Source of the DNA: Gonocerus acuteangulatus
Lineage: Eukaryota; Arthropoda; Insecta; Hemiptera; Coreidae
Assembly (NCBI GenBank): GCA_946811695.1
Contig: OX328132.1
Span: 123,220,406-123,284,405 of the forward strand
Length of the DNA stretch: 64,000 bases
Direction of reading: 5' to 3'
Part shown: piece after piece, positions 24,701-36,008 of the stretch
Numbering within the stretch: position 1 is the stretch's first letter
How the letters are laid out: each line of letters begins with the position of its first letter
Made by a program: the position numbers and the translations under genes
The notes under the pieces: model-generated
What the model saw: the letters and a program-made list of their open reading frames with translations, nothing else
Database searches by the model: none
What the model was told of the DNA's origin: nothing

Positions 24701-24850
24701 AATTAACATTCTGTTTTTATCATACCATTCACCAAACGTTTTAGACACACCACGTAAGCTCGGAAAGATACGATACGAAATCACGCAGCTCTAGATAGTT
24801 TCCTTCTTCCCCCGCTTGCTAACACAATCCGGAACTGCATAAAAGAAATG

Positions 24851-24898
<48 letters not shown>

Positions 24899-25489
24899 CG
24901 ATAAAGATTTAAAGAAACATTCCTTCATGAGTGCAACGTCGATTCATACATACCTTCATAAAGTGGTAAAATTGAGAATTGTCAAACCTGAAGAACTGCC
25001 GTTCTGAGCTGCCCAGATAATAACCACTCAGTGAGCGTAGATTCATGGTTCAGATGCTCGTGTACACTGAACGTAATGACCAAACAACGCAGCCATTTAT
25101 GCAAATTGAGTATAAACACATTCTGTGTTGGAGATGGAGCTGGGAGTAGCTATCAGTCTGAGTTACTTTATCAACTCCCTGTAAGTGAGTGAACTAGATT
25201 ACCCGAAGCTACTACGGGTGAACTCAAATATTCGGCTGCTTAAAATTTATTTAAAAACGTCAGGATCACAAGAGCTGCGTCTCCATAGCGTGTTTCGCAA
25301 TACTGATTATACGTGGTGGTTTTTGGAAGCTTCAATTTATTCTCTTAGTGATTTTATGCACCTGCATGTTCTACGGAGTGAACTGTGTTGTGGTCTGCAG
25401 ATACTACTGGTTGAAGAATTTGGCCTTGTTTTTAACTTATGCATTTTCTGCCTTAAAGTTTGTAATTTGATAGATTTGTACCATACCTG
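24701..25489. other. No gene seen; (AT)n at 24,852-24,890
   Basis: Contains a GTCGATAAAGATTTAAAGAA block (24,897) shared with 22,528. An open frame at 25,185-25,607 runs into the 70-bp repeat and has no recognisable domain. Confidence 0.4.
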
Positions 25490-26060
25490 TTCCAAAAGGC
25501 GGTGCGTGGGAGCTCGTCTTCGTTTTCTAGTAAGTAGGTTGTTTGTAAGCCCATACCCGTTCCAAAATGCAGAGCATGGGAGCTCGTCTTCGTTTCGTAG
25601 TAAGTAGCTTATTTATGGACCCATACCTGCTCCAACATTCCGGGCTTGGAATCTTTTCTTCGTTCCCTAGTAAGTAGCTTGTTTGTGAACCCATACCTGT
25701 TCCGAAATTCAGGGCTTGGGAGCTCGTCTTCGTTCCCTAGTAAGTAGCTTGTTTGTGAACCCATACCTGTTCCGAATTCTGGGCTTGGGAGCTCGTCTTC
25801 GTCCCCTAGTAAGTAGCTTATTTGTGAACCCATACATGTTCCGAAAGTCAGGGCTTGAGAGCTCGTCTTCGTTCCCTAGTAAGTAGCTTGTTTGTGAACT
25901 CATACCTGATCTGTAATTCAGGGCTTGGGAGCTCGTCTTCGTTCCCTAGTAAGTAGCTTGTTTGTGAACTCATACCCGTTCCGAAATTCAGGGCTTGGGA
26001 GCTCGTCTTCGTTCCCTAGTAAGCAGCTTATTTGCATCGTCAAGCTCTGTTGGTCGACCT
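25490..26060. repeat. 70-bp minisatellite
   Basis: Eight copies of a 69-70 bp unit containing GAGCTCGTCTTCGTTCCCTA, GTAAGTAGCTTGTTTGTGAA and CCATACCTGTTCCGAAATTC. Most units carry a GTAAGT splice-donor-like string on the sense strand of the intron. The array runs directly into the mariner fragment at 26,034. Confidence 0.95.
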
Positions 26061-26122
26061 GTACGAGGCTCGTCTTCAAGATTGCGGTTTCCCGCGCAAT
26101 ATCCGTCGAAACATTGCTCAAA
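26034..26122 (-). pseudogene. Mariner transposase N-terminal fragment
   Basis: Minus-strand frame reads FEQCFDGYCAGNRNLEDEPR, then TGRPTELDD. This matches the F..G...LEDEPRSGRP.E linker of mariner DNA-binding domains. It is joined at its 3' side to the 70-bp repeat, so the rest of the gene is missing. Confidence 0.65.
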
Positions 26123-26522
26123 GGGCGGATTTTACCTGAAACAGTGAAAGTTCCTTCTTCGAAATAATGACCTGATTGATAAAAAAAAAAAAATGATGGC
26201 CACATCATAAAAAACAGGGCATACTCATACCAAAATAAAAACATCAAATTGCAAAATATTTTAATAATTAAGAAAATGTTAACACAATTTAGGATTTTAA
26301 TACAAACATGACAACGACTATAACTGATAAAATAATATTTATTATATCCACACAATTCAAAATAAATCATTTTTCTTCTCAGGTGGTAATTTAATCTAAC
26401 ATTGACGTAAATACAATCCAAAAAGGCTAATATGTCTAACAAAACAAAAGTCAAATGTAACACAAAGCAAACTTTTCGAGATTCCGCACAGATATTATCT
26501 TTTTTATTGCCTTTAAAAAACA
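26123..26522. other. No gene seen
   Basis: AT-rich spacer. A minus-strand open frame through it has no recognisable domain and crosses the neighbouring repeat. Confidence 0.4.
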
Positions 26523-27066
26523 TAGCTATTGGCAATTAGTGCATACATGAGTAAGTTACATATAAAGATCTTTAAAATGTAATGACACTGAATTTAAGGC
26601 CCCAAATATTATAGGACTTCCATTTTCTTTACTCGTCCACAGCCAAATGACAAATTCTATCACGCACTCTATACTTCTTACAAGATAGACCATCTAAAAA
26701 AATATAGCTATTGGCAATTAGTGCATACATGAGTAAGTTACATATAAAGATCTTTAAAATGTAATGACACTGAATTTAAGGCCCCAAATATTATAGGACT
26801 TCCATTTTCTCTACTCGTCCACAGCCAAATGACAAATTCTATCACGCACTCTATACTTCTTACAAGATAGACCATCTAAAAAAATATAGCTATTGGCAAT
26901 TAGTGCATACATGAGTAAGTTACATATAAAGATCTTTAAAATGTAATGACACTGAATTTAAGGCCCCAAATATTATAGGACTTCCATTTTCTCTACTCGT
27001 CCACAGCCAAATGACAAATTCTATCACGCACTCTATACTTCTTACAAGATAGATCATCTACAAAAA
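26523..27066. repeat. 182-bp tandem repeat, three copies
   Basis: Starts at 26,523, 26,705 and 26,887 (TAGCTATTGGCAATTAGTGC). Nearly identical copies. Followed by (TG)n at 27,076-27,108. Confidence 0.95.
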
Positions 27067-27189
27067 TAATTATTGGTGTATATGTGTGTGTGTGTGTGTG
27101 TGTGAGTTTTGTATAATATTTATTTAGATAACCCATTATATTTTATATCTATGGAGGCTTTGGGTCGATAAAGAAGTAACCTCTTATCA

Positions 27190-27191
<2 letters not shown>

Positions 27192-27249
<58 letters not shown>
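27192..27249. repeat. (AT)n microsatellite at retroelement edge
   Basis: AT tract directly left of the Jockey-like element. Confidence 0.95.
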
Positions 27250-27252
<3 letters not shown>

Positions 27253-27454
27253 TGATTTGTGAGAACCAACCAATCACCGGTGAGTTCACCGGTGAACTTC
27301 AATAGGAAAGATGGCCTCATCCTCCCGGACATCTGGCGGCCCATCCTTAAGAAGAGAGAGGTGAAAACAAGGACTGAAGACCAGCGCCCACACGGACCAC
27401 TGATGAACTACAGACGACGGACGAACGACGAAGACAGCCTTCGAGCCCTATTGG

Positions 27455-29731
27455 CCCAAGGACCCCCTACACCATAATACGAGAAACAACCCCGCAGGGA
27501 CTAAATTGACTAAATACCCCCTGACAGTCATACACCCAGGCACACACACATTCAGACACTTCGCAGATCCCAGCATGACTTCAACGATTGACTTGCTAAT
27601 TACGCGACAACCACACGTAATAACCGCGTGCACTGCACTCGATTTTATCACATCAGACCACAGGCCGGTCTTATACGAACTACACGGGCACATCCCCATA
27701 CCCACAGCCACAAACTACCACTACAGTAAGGCAGACTGGCACAAATACAAACACCTCATACACGAACACACCCCCCCTATCACACCCATACATGACACAC
27801 AAATACTCGACGAGGCCATTAAACAATTCACAGACACAATCACCTTCGCGGCCGACTCGAGCATTCCTAAGTTCGCGCCAGCACCTCCAAATCTTAGGAA
27901 ACCACCACAACACATTCTCACACTCATCAAACAACGAAACAATATCAAAAACATTTGGTACAGAACACGAGACAGACACTATAAAACTGCACTAAATTCA
28001 CTCACTACACAAATACGCACTCTCATGTCACAATGGAAGACGTCCATGTGGCATGAGAAACTCAGGCAGACACATCGAGACTATAGGCAATTCTGGAGGC
28101 TCATACGAACACGCACGCATAAGACTAACTCAGTAAAAATACACAGACAAGATACTCTACTAGACGAAAAAGACCAGGCGGACATACTCGCTACCTACTA
28201 CTCACATGACGCTCAGACTCGCAACAAAGACCGTACACCTGAATACAGACTCACACTACAAGACAATTACATGTACGTCTCACCAAAACAACTGACAGCC
28301 ATACTCAGACAGACACGAGGGAATAAATCCCCAGGACATGACAGACTTCAGTACATACTACTCAAACAGTTACCGAGAAAAGGACTACACTATCTCGTAC
28401 ACATATATAACACATGCCTCCGCCTCAGACACTTCCCCGAACACTGGAGACACGCTATAATCACACCACTACTCAAACCCAACAAAAAGGGCGACACACC
28501 TGAACACTACAGACCAATTAGCCTACTGCCTCATTTATCAAAAGTATATGAAAAGATAATACTGAGATATCTTAAAGACTTTTGCGCAGAGGAGGATATT
28601 ATCCCTGCTGAGCAGTTCGGTTTCCGCCCTGCACACAGTTCAGAACACCAGCTAGTAAGGCTCCAATCACATATCACAAACAACATGCTCATGAACCGGA
28701 CTACAGCACTCATATCGATTGACTGTACGAAAGCCTTTGACTCTGTTTCACATAATATACTCATGCAGCAACTCAGAACTTACGAATGTCCAGAACAACT
28801 CTATAACATAATACACTCTTTTCTATACGGACGTACTATGACGGTTAGGGTAGGGGCAAGCCTCTCCGGCACACACCCAATCCCCTGCGGTGTACCACAG
28901 GGGTCAGTACTCGCACCAACACTCTTTTCCATTTACACATCAGAAATCGTCGGTGAACAGTACCCAGACACAAAAATAGCCGCATACGCCGACGATATCG
29001 CGATATACAGCACATCCATGTCACATTCAAAGGCATTAAAACAAGCTGAAGAGGTTTGCGCAGACGTAGTAGACGAACTGCGACGAATACACATCACAGT
29101 AAACCCGACCAAGACAGACGCACTACTCTTCGCCTTTCATGGCAATTCAACACGAGCACGCCCCAAGTATTTCACGGTTAGAAACAAAAGAAACAAGTTA
29201 AAAAGACATATCAATTACTTGGGGATACACTTAGGAACACACCTCAGTTTTCACACACACTTTACCAAGAAGCTAAAGCTTGTCAGGACGAAAGCCCGCT
29301 CTCTTGGATACTTACTCAATTCACCAAACCTCTCACTCAGACTGAAGCTACTCATATACAAAGGAGTCCTACGACCGGCACTACTTTACGGCACACCACT
29401 CTTTCGGTTTCTGAACCCCACCATACTCAGAACACTACAATCTTTTCAGAACCGAATACTCAAAACAGTCACACGGAGCACCTCACACAATAAACTCAAA
29501 GCCCCCGACTTACACAAACTTTTAGAACTCCCTACAGTTTCAGAATTCATAAAACGACGCCACATCAAATTCTTTGACGGACTTAAGTACCATGACAATC
29601 CACTCTTTAACGACATCACACCACCTGGACGACCAGGACGCTGGCAAGGACCAACAGAGTTCACACGACGACTAGTAGACGTACTAGAACACAACACATT
29701 TCCAACAAACACAAGTTACACTGACACTTGA
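27455..29731 (+). CDS. Endonuclease (C-terminal) plus reverse transcriptase ORF2, partial
   Basis: An open frame of about 750 codons with no internal stop. No true ATG-defined start is expected because the N-terminus is missing; the frame is open from about 27,455 (HHNTRNNPAGTKL). The C-terminal part of an AP-type endonuclease ends with the SDH motif about 50 residues after 27,506. RT motifs follow: SPGHDRLQ (about residue 276), YRPISLL (333), GFRPAHS (371), DCTKAFD (405), GVPQGSVLAP (461), the catalytic YADD (493) and YLGIHL (569), then the Cys-poor C-terminal extension. These residues count from 27,506. RT copies element RNA into DNA during target-primed insertion. The catalytic residues look intact, but the endonuclease cannot be functional. 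The clade (Jockey-like) is inferred from motif style. Confidence 0.9.
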   Translation, partial: PKDPLHHNTRNNPAGTKLTKYPLTVIHPGTHTFRHFADPSMTSTIDLLITRQPHVITACTALDFITSDHRPVLYELHGHIPIPTATNYHYSKADWHKYKHLIHEHTPPITPIHDTQILDEAIKQFTDTITFAADSSIPKFAPAPPNLRKPPQHILTLIKQRNNIKNIWYRTRDRHYKTALNSLTTQIRTLMSQWKTSMWHEKLRQTHRDYRQFWRLIRTRTHKTNSVKIHRQDTLLDEKDQADILATYYSHDAQTRNKDRTPEYRLTLQDNYMYVSPKQLTAILRQTRGNKSPGHDRLQYILLKQLPRKGLHYLVHIYNTCLRLRHFPEHWRHAIITPLLKPNKKGDTPEHYRPISLLPHLSKVYEKIILRYLKDFCAEEDIIPAEQFGFRPAHSSEHQLVRLQSHITNNMLMNRTTALISIDCTKAFDSVSHNILMQQLRTYECPEQLYNIIHSFLYGRTMTVRVGASLSGTHPIPCGVPQGSVLAPTLFSIYTSEIVGEQYPDTKIAAYADDIAIYSTSMSHSKALKQAEEVCADVVDELRRIHITVNPTKTDALLFAFHGNSTRARPKYFTVRNKRNKLKRHINYLGIHLGTHLSFHTHFTKKLKLVRTKARSLGYLLNSPNLSLRLKLLIYKGVLRPALLYGTPLFRFLNPTILRTLQSFQNRILKTVTRSTSHNKLKAPDLHKLLELPTVSEFIKRRHIKFFDGLKYHDNPLFNDITPPGRPGRWQGPTEFTRRLVDVLEHNTFPTNTSYTDT

Positions 29732-30155
29732 CACGTAAGACAGTATAACTGACCTTCTTCCCCTTTCTTCTTTCTTCTACTCTCCGACTATCTTTCGTTT
29801 TACCTCCTCCTCTATCGCTGTGCCCCACACAGCACATTACACATACCTCCCTTTGGGAATCCTACACCTTTTTCTCCTTTACTTACCGCCTTCAAGTGCA
29901 TTTATGCAGAATAAGGACACCTCCTCCCTCATCCTCCCTCTACCTGTGGCCCTTACGCCCGCCTGTGTCGTTCGAGGTCCTTAGTTTTTCTTTGCGTTCC
30001 TGCACGTTCTTCTTTCACTTTCGTTTTCATCATGCCCTTCCTTGCATGCTTTTTATTTCTCTTTTATCTAAAGTGGGGTTTAGGAAAAAAAAAAAAAAAA
30101 AAAAAAAAAGAAAAAATCATTCCCTTGACAACCACCGAGGACGACACATAGCAGC

Positions 30156-30185
30156 CTGAAGAAGTCGGAGATGAACCCGACGAAA
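30156..30185 (+). other. Hammerhead-ribozyme-like core in retroelement 3' region
   Basis: CTGAAGA, then a GTCGG/CCGAC stem, then GAAA matches the conserved core (CUGANGA, stem II, GAAA). I could not find convincing stems I and III or the cleavage site, so activity is not claimed. Confidence 0.3.
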
Positions 30186-30275
30186 TATTGCGCAAAGGAG
30201 AGGAAGAACACCGCTGGAGAGAGAAGCTGTCTCACAAATCAATCATATCAACCCCAGCGAAGAAACTTAAAACAA

Positions 30276-30277
<2 letters not shown>

Positions 30278-30334
<57 letters not shown>
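30278..30334. repeat. (AT)n microsatellite
   Basis: AT tract at the 3' edge of the retroelement. Small AC/AT tracts follow at 30,509-30,542. Confidence 0.95.
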
Positions 30335-30336
<2 letters not shown>

Positions 30337-30509
30337 TAACGTTAGCCTCCATAGAGAGAACATGGTATTAGAGGACTTCCAAAATTGAAGTAACCCTGAA
30401 AAACTGCAACCAAGGCACGAAACATGTCGGGGGTGATTAACAAATAAAGTAGTTAGAACAAATGGTTACTGATTTACCGATCCCAAGCCTCCAAAGATAT
30501 GAAAACACG

Positions 30510-30542
<33 letters not shown>

Positions 30543-30564
30543 GAATATATGGGTGTGTGTGTTT

Positions 30565-31455
30565 CTAAAAATACATTTCCAATATTATTACAATTACTGA
30601 ACTACTGAAAAGCAAAATTGTGTTACATTAATTTTAATTTTGCTTGCAAGGCGTACTAAAATTACGAACAAATTATATACAAATACATTTCCAAAATTAT
30701 TACAATTACTGAACTTACTCAAAAACAAAATTGTGTTACATTAATTTTCATTTTATTTGCAAGGCGTACTAAAATTCATGAACAAATTATATACAAATAC
30801 ATTTCCAAAATCATTACAATTACTGAACTTGATCAAAACAAAATTGTGTTACATTAATTTTCATTTTATTTGCAAGGCATACTAAAATTCATGAACAAAT
30901 TATATACAAATACATTTCCAAAATCATTACAATTACTGAACTTGATCAAAACAAAATTGTGTTACATTAATTTTCATTTTTGCTTGCAAGGCGTACTAAA
31001 ATTACGAACAAATTATATACAAATACATTTCCAAAATTATTACAATTACTGAACTTACTCAAAAACAAAATTGTGTTACATTAATTTTCATTTTATTTGC
31101 AAGACGTACTAAAATTCATGAACAAATTATATACAAATACATTTCCAAAATCATTACAATTACTGAACTTGATCAAAACAAAATTGTGTTACATTAATTT
31201 TCATTTTTGCTTGCAAGGCGTACTAAAATTACGAACAAATTATATACAAATACATTTCCAAAATTATTACAATTACTGAACTTACTCAAAAACAAAATTG
31301 TGTTACATTAATTTTCATTTTATTTGCAAGGCGTACTAAAATTCATGAACAAATTATATACAAATACATTTCCAAAATCATTACAATTACTGAACTTGAT
31401 CAAAACAAAATTGTGTTACATTAATTTTCATTTTTGCTTGCAAGGTGTAATAAAA
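30565..31455. repeat. ~113-bp tandem repeat with 227-bp dimer
   Basis: About eight monomers with AATACATTTCCAAAATTATT and ACAAAATTGTGTTACATTAA. Two monomer types (TTGCTTGCAAGGCG...ATTACGAAC and TTATTTGCAAGGCG...ATTCATGAAC) alternate. The dimer period is 227 bp. Confidence 0.95.
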
Positions 31456-31762
31456 TTCATGAAGAAATTATACGCATTATTCAGTACTTCTTACCCCAAT
31501 AAAACTAAAACTCGAGTAAAAAATTTTTGTCAACCATTTCCTGAACAGTTTATTTTTTTTTTTAATTTACTCATAAAATGAAACCTTGAAAATAATAAAA
31601 GCTGCAAAAAGAACGAACGTACTCGTCGGTGACAGAAAGAAAGCCATGAGAAGTAACAGAGAAATTCCATACACGTACACCAGCGTGGAGATCAACCGCA
31701 ATGACTCTTCTTCCCACTAGTAAAAAAAAAAAAAAAAAAATTTATTTTAATAACTACTCTTA
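31456..31762. other. No gene seen
   Basis: AT-rich spacer with an A-tract at 31,723-31,740. Confidence 0.4.
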
Positions 31763-32822
31763 CAAGGGGAGTATACAGCGGTGGGGTCACCGATCTTGAC
31801 CAGTTTTTTTCTCTGGTGATTCTGCATCTAAATACAAATTTGAACCACCATCATTTTCGGTCTCTAGGGGTTCTGAAACGCAAAATTTTCTAGTCGGCAC
31901 TTCTGGATTGCGTCATGAGATCAACCTTATAAGCGGGGTTCCTCCATATGGAGGAGGGAGGAACCGCGCTAAAATAGTCGACACGTGTCCGAGCGTTCCG
32001 CCCAAAGCGCCTTAGGAGTCGAGAAATAAAATAAAATAGGTTGAAAGTGCTTTATTTTTTAAATCGAGTTTAGAAAATGATATCGACATGATTCTTTCAC
32101 CAATTCATTGTTTTTTATAGAGTATATTAAAGGAACAATATAATCGTTAAATAATAATTTATATTTCATCAAATAAATTCAAAAATATGCTCACGTTTTC
32201 AAGTAAATTAGTATTATACATTTTTTTTTACACCAAAAAACTCAAATCAGCACCCCAAGAAACCCTAATGTGGTAAATATCATTGAAAACAAAAGGTAAT
32301 ACTTTTTCCCCAGTCTGGAAGAGACTAAAAATTGTAAGCGAAAAAGTAACGTGACGTTTTGAAATTCAATATCTCCCCTTGAGGTAATATGATTTTTACG
32401 TCTTCCAAAAGAAGAAAGACTCCTTTATCTAACCATATAAATGACTATTGTTTTAACTCAAAAGGTACCTGCAAAAAACGGTTCTAAAAATAAAAATGAA
32501 ATGTAAACATTTTTCCATATAACGTCCATCCCAGAACACGTAGAAACATTGGAAGGAAATGTGTCACATTAGAGCATTTATCCACCATCCAAGTTTGGTT
32601 TGAATCGGGTAAATATTCTTTGTTCGGATTGTTGAATCTTTAACAAAATTTTATATCATTTTCTAAACTCGATATAAAAAATAAAGCACTTTCAACCTAT
32701 TTTATTTTATTTTTCGGCTCCTAAGGCGCATCGGACGGAACGCTCGGACACATGTCGACGCAGAATCACCAGAAAAAAAATGGTCAAGATCGGTGACCCC
32801 ACCGCTGCGTACTACCCTTGTT
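31763..32822. mobile_element. Foldback DNA element with ~170-bp inverted arms
   Basis: Ends CAAGGGGAGTA / TACTACCCTTG with TTA on each side, a possible 3-bp target duplication. The arms share GGTGGGGTCACCGATCTTGA and TTGAAAGTGCTTTATTTTTT. The left arm is split by a HINE-like 3' fragment (31,829-31,975). The interior (about 32,090-32,650) has no ORF. TSD TTA would suit a PIF/Harbinger-type origin, but that is inference. Confidence 0.75.
31829..31975 (+). mobile_element. HINE-like 3' end inserted in the foldback arm
   Basis: ACAAATTTGAACCACCATCA through the stem-loop to GCGCTAA at 31,975. It lies between the two halves of the arm (TGATTCTGC and GTCGACACGTG). Only the 3' part of the element is present. 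Confidence 0.7.
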
Positions 32823-33364
32823 AGTCACAATAATAATTTAATAAACGTTTACATACAGAAAATATAATTTTTGTATTTGTATTTACTCATGATTATGATT
32901 TTTTATAAAAGCACTAAAATATTAACTTAAAAATCATTTTTTGCTAGCGAGGCCATTTTTTTCTTCGTGAAAAACAATTTAATAATGAAAACAACGATTT
33001 ATATTAAACCGCCTTTTAATAATCAACACCTCAGACTGTAAATATTTAATTTATTTATATCACCTCTAATTCGCAATAACCTTTCGGCCTTGATGCCATT
33101 TTATAATTCTAGAAGAAAAATGTAGAAAGTGTTAACTTCACCATAAACCCTCATATTCCATCATTTATATTAATATAAATCCCTTTGTCAATATTTGAAT
33201 ATAATTTAAAACATATTTTACCTTAAAACCAGCAGCATCTTTATTAAACACGAGAATCCCCGGATCTAAACCTACCTGTGAGCCATGTTCGGTAAACATC
33301 GGTCAAACTGTGTGGATTTGTATAAGAAACAGACAGACAGACAAACAGAAAAACAGCTGATTTA

Positions 33365-33415
<51 letters not shown>

Positions 33416-33559
33416 TCGTATAAATACATCAGCCTACGACAATCCTCGGATCAAGATCTAATAAGAAGAAACTGATTACCCTTAAGGGCTTTAAATCAAT
33501 CAACCATTTTATTGCTCTAAAAACAAATTATATAAATAAAAAAAATGTATATATAGTAT
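32823..33559. other. No gene seen; (AT)n at 33,367-33,415
   Basis: AT-rich spacer with a TAAGAAACAGACAGACAGAC lead into an AT microsatellite. Confidence 0.4.
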
Positions 33560-33917
33560 TGTATATGAGACCTGAGGGAGACGGTTGCAATGATCTCAGG
33601 CCATGGTACGATGAACAAACATATGTATGTTATGAAAATGAAGTCCTCTCCGGTATGTAGGTGGTGCAAGGACAAGGAGGAGACACCCAAGCACGTCATA
33701 TTCGAATGTGTTACATTAGGAAGGAGGCGGTTCATGCATTTTGGCAGCCTTGGAGAGGATGAGATCAGGAGGTCGGCTGAAGTCTGGCATTATCTGAGAT
33801 TCATCAGAAGTCTGAGAGAAGCCTAAGTAGGCATACAGGACTCGCACAATAGGACAATTGGCCGAGGTGCACCCCGTGTTGGCGGGGGTCTTGAGTCATA
33901 ATTTATTCTATTCTAGT
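33560..33917 (+). pseudogene. 3' end of a non-LTR retrotransposon (RNase H-side zinc motif)
   Basis: The frame ending at 33,826 reads ISGHGTMN, then SPVCRWCKDKEETPKHVIFE, the TGHG...C..C...E...H.LF.C pattern at the C-terminus of R1/LOA-like ORF2. A 3' UTR-like tail follows (GGCCGAGGTGCACCCCGTGT...), ending near 33,917. The rest of the element is missing (5' truncation). Confidence 0.7.
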
Positions 33918-34293
33918 ATTGTATATGCAGAATATACAGGGTTACTGGTAATTAGACCCACATCCACGTCGTAGTTTAGGCCAAAACAAACAATTTTAAT
34001 CACATATAAAAATGGGACATTAAATATCCAAAACCCAAATGATACCCGTTTTCAAGATAATATTTTAGGTTAATTTTTTGAAAAAGTCACTGTTGCTAAG
34101 GTTTTGGGTATTTATTTTTATTTCTAGCGTTTGAGCAGAAAGTTTTCATTGTTTCTGTATTTAAGACATTCGTAATTAACTATTAATTAATTAAAACTAT
34201 CAACTTTTTACGGGACAATAGATGGTACGACCCATTACCCAAAATGTGCATTATTTTTTCCTGAAACCTGTAACTTCAACTCTATCAAAAAAA

Positions 34294-34805
34294 AGTATAA
34301 GTAGCTATTCCTTCAAGTTATACTATAAACATCTCTGTTTATTAAGCTACACAAAAAAGTATAAGTAGCTATTCCTTCAAGTTATACTATAAACATCTCT
34401 GTTTATTAAGCTACACAAAAAAGTATAAGTAGCTATTCCTTCAAGTTATACTATAAACATCTCTGTTTATTAAGCTACACAAAAAAGTATAAGTAGCTAT
34501 TCCTTCAAGTTATACTATAAACATCTCTGTTTATTAAGCTAGACAAAAAAGTATAAGTGGCTATTCCTTCAAGTTATACTATAAACATCTCTGTTTATTA
34601 AGCTACACAAAAAAGTATAAGTAGCTATTCCTTCAAGTTATACTATAAACATCTCTGTTTATTAAGCTACACAAAAAAGTATAAGTAGCTATTCCTTCAA
34701 GTTATACTATAAACATCTCTGTTTATTAAGCTACACAAAAAAGTACAAGTAGCTATTCCTTCAAGTTATACTATAAACATCTCTGTTTATTAAGCTACAA
34801 AAAAA
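34294..34805. repeat. 64-bp tandem repeat inside the foldback
   Basis: Eight copies (starts every 64 bp from 34,294) of AGTATAAGTAGCTATTCCTT plus CATCTCTGTTTATTAAGCTA. A single inverted remnant (GTAGCTTAATAAACAGAGAT) is in the opposite arm at 34,990, so only one arm expanded. Confidence 0.95.
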
Positions 34806-35335
34806 AGTATAATAGTCAGGTAAAATGTGTAGTATTCTTAGCAAAAATATAAAAACTGAGAAAAGATAGTGACGCTAAAGAAAAATGCTTATAAGAAAAG
34901 TGCAACTTTAATTACCTCCCGCTTATCTGTTTTCAACATTTTAGTAGGAATTATAAACATTTTATTACCCGACTATTATACCTTTTTGTGTAGCTTAATA
35001 AACAGAGATGTTTTAGTACAGCTTACAGACTTAGCCCCTAACATTTTTTTTTTTTAAAGAGATAGAGTTGAAGTTGCAGGTTTCATGAAAACAATAATGT
35101 AAATTTTAGTTATTAGATCGTACCATCCGTTGTCTTGCAAAAAATTTGATTGTTTAATCTAAGTAATAGTTTATTCTGTATGTCTTAAATACAGAAACAA
35201 TAAAAACGTTCTGCTCAAAAGCTAGAAATAAAAATAAATACCCAAAACCAAAGCAACAGTGACTTTGAAAAAAAAAAAAAAAAATTCTAAAATATTAAAT
35301 ATCTTGAAAACGGATAAATTTTTACCGACAGCGGC

Positions 35336-35936
35336 TGATGTGAGTGCCTACATTGGTCCCAACCCGATCCGGTCCGATTTAGTCACAGCTCGTCAGCAAT
35401 AACCTCGTAGTGAAGTGAAAATGAGTGATTAATTTAAGAAATACCACCTAATAAGCATAGAAACCTTCGATCAGGTTGAATGTAGGAGTTAAGAGAAGCA
35501 TTAGTATTCATATTTTAAAATTATTTATATTAAAGGTAGCTAGAAGGTTATAAGCATAGGAAGGTTATAAACGTTGGAAGGTCATATACATCTTTACACG
35601 TAGTTTAATAAACAAGGGAAACAAAAAACAATTATGTGAATTGACAAATTTGTTTTAGGTTTTATTAGCTTTCATTTAAAAAAAAAAAAAAATGCATTGA
35701 AATCGGTTAAGATGTAGAGACTGTAGACCTTCTTGAAACACAATCGGTCTAGAAACAAACAAGTTTCAACGGCCGAGAATCGGCCAATCCGATCGGATTG
35801 GATCGGATCAGGTCGGATCGGGTCGGGTCGGGACCAATGTAGGCACCTCCATTGAGATGCATGTGTTTGGTTTTCTTCCGACAGGCGGTGCCTATCGGAT
35901 CGGATCGGATTGGGACCAATTTAGGTGCCCCCTTTG
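35336..35936. mobile_element. Nested insertions in the foldback right arm
   Basis: Contains a GTGCCTACATTGGTCCCAAC fragment (35,345-35,395), unassigned sequence, one arm of the 22.6-kb foldback family (35,597-35,740), and a minus-oriented copy of the 2,157-2,413 element (35,745-35,936, ending AGGTGCCCCC). Confidence 0.65.
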
Positions 35937-36008
35937 GCAATATGGGCATAAAATTGTTTATTTTGACCAAAACTATCATCTCACGAAGGATGTGGGTCGA
36001 CTTATCAG

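Larger units (their letters stand above)
27250..30277 (+). mobile_element. Jockey-like non-LTR retrotransposon, 5'-deleted
   Basis: Begins GATTGATTTGTGAG after an AT microsatellite. CACCGGTGA/TCACCGGTG is a 9-bp-arm palindrome at about 27,285. The first ~200 bp are not EN coding; EN homology begins only near 27,455. ORF1 and the N-terminal EN are therefore missing. A C/T-rich 3' region follows the ORF, with an A-tract at 30,086-30,110 and a hammerhead-like motif at 30,156-30,185. The element ends before another AT microsatellite (30,278-30,334). CTCACAAATCAATCA at 30,231-30,245 is the exact complement of 27,249-27,263. Confidence 0.7.
33940..36008. mobile_element. Foldback DNA element, right arm disrupted
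   Basis: The left end CAGGGTTACTGGTAATTAGA and ACCCACATCC reappear inverted at the right (GGATGTGGGTCGACTTATCA, 35,989-36,008). The inner arms match too (CCTGAAACCTGTAACTTCAA versus TTGAAGTTGCAGGTTTCATG; AGTCACTGTTGCTAAGGTTT versus AAAGCAACAGTGACTTTG). The right arm is interrupted between about 35,336 and 35,936 by other insertions. Confidence 0.75.

Noticed and set aside
27395..27440. Hammerhead core at CTGATGA (27,401)
   Set aside because: No GAAA box and no stem II at the right spacing.
33940..36008. LTR retrotransposon (long similar ends)
   Set aside because: The ends are inverted, not direct, and there is no gag/pol.
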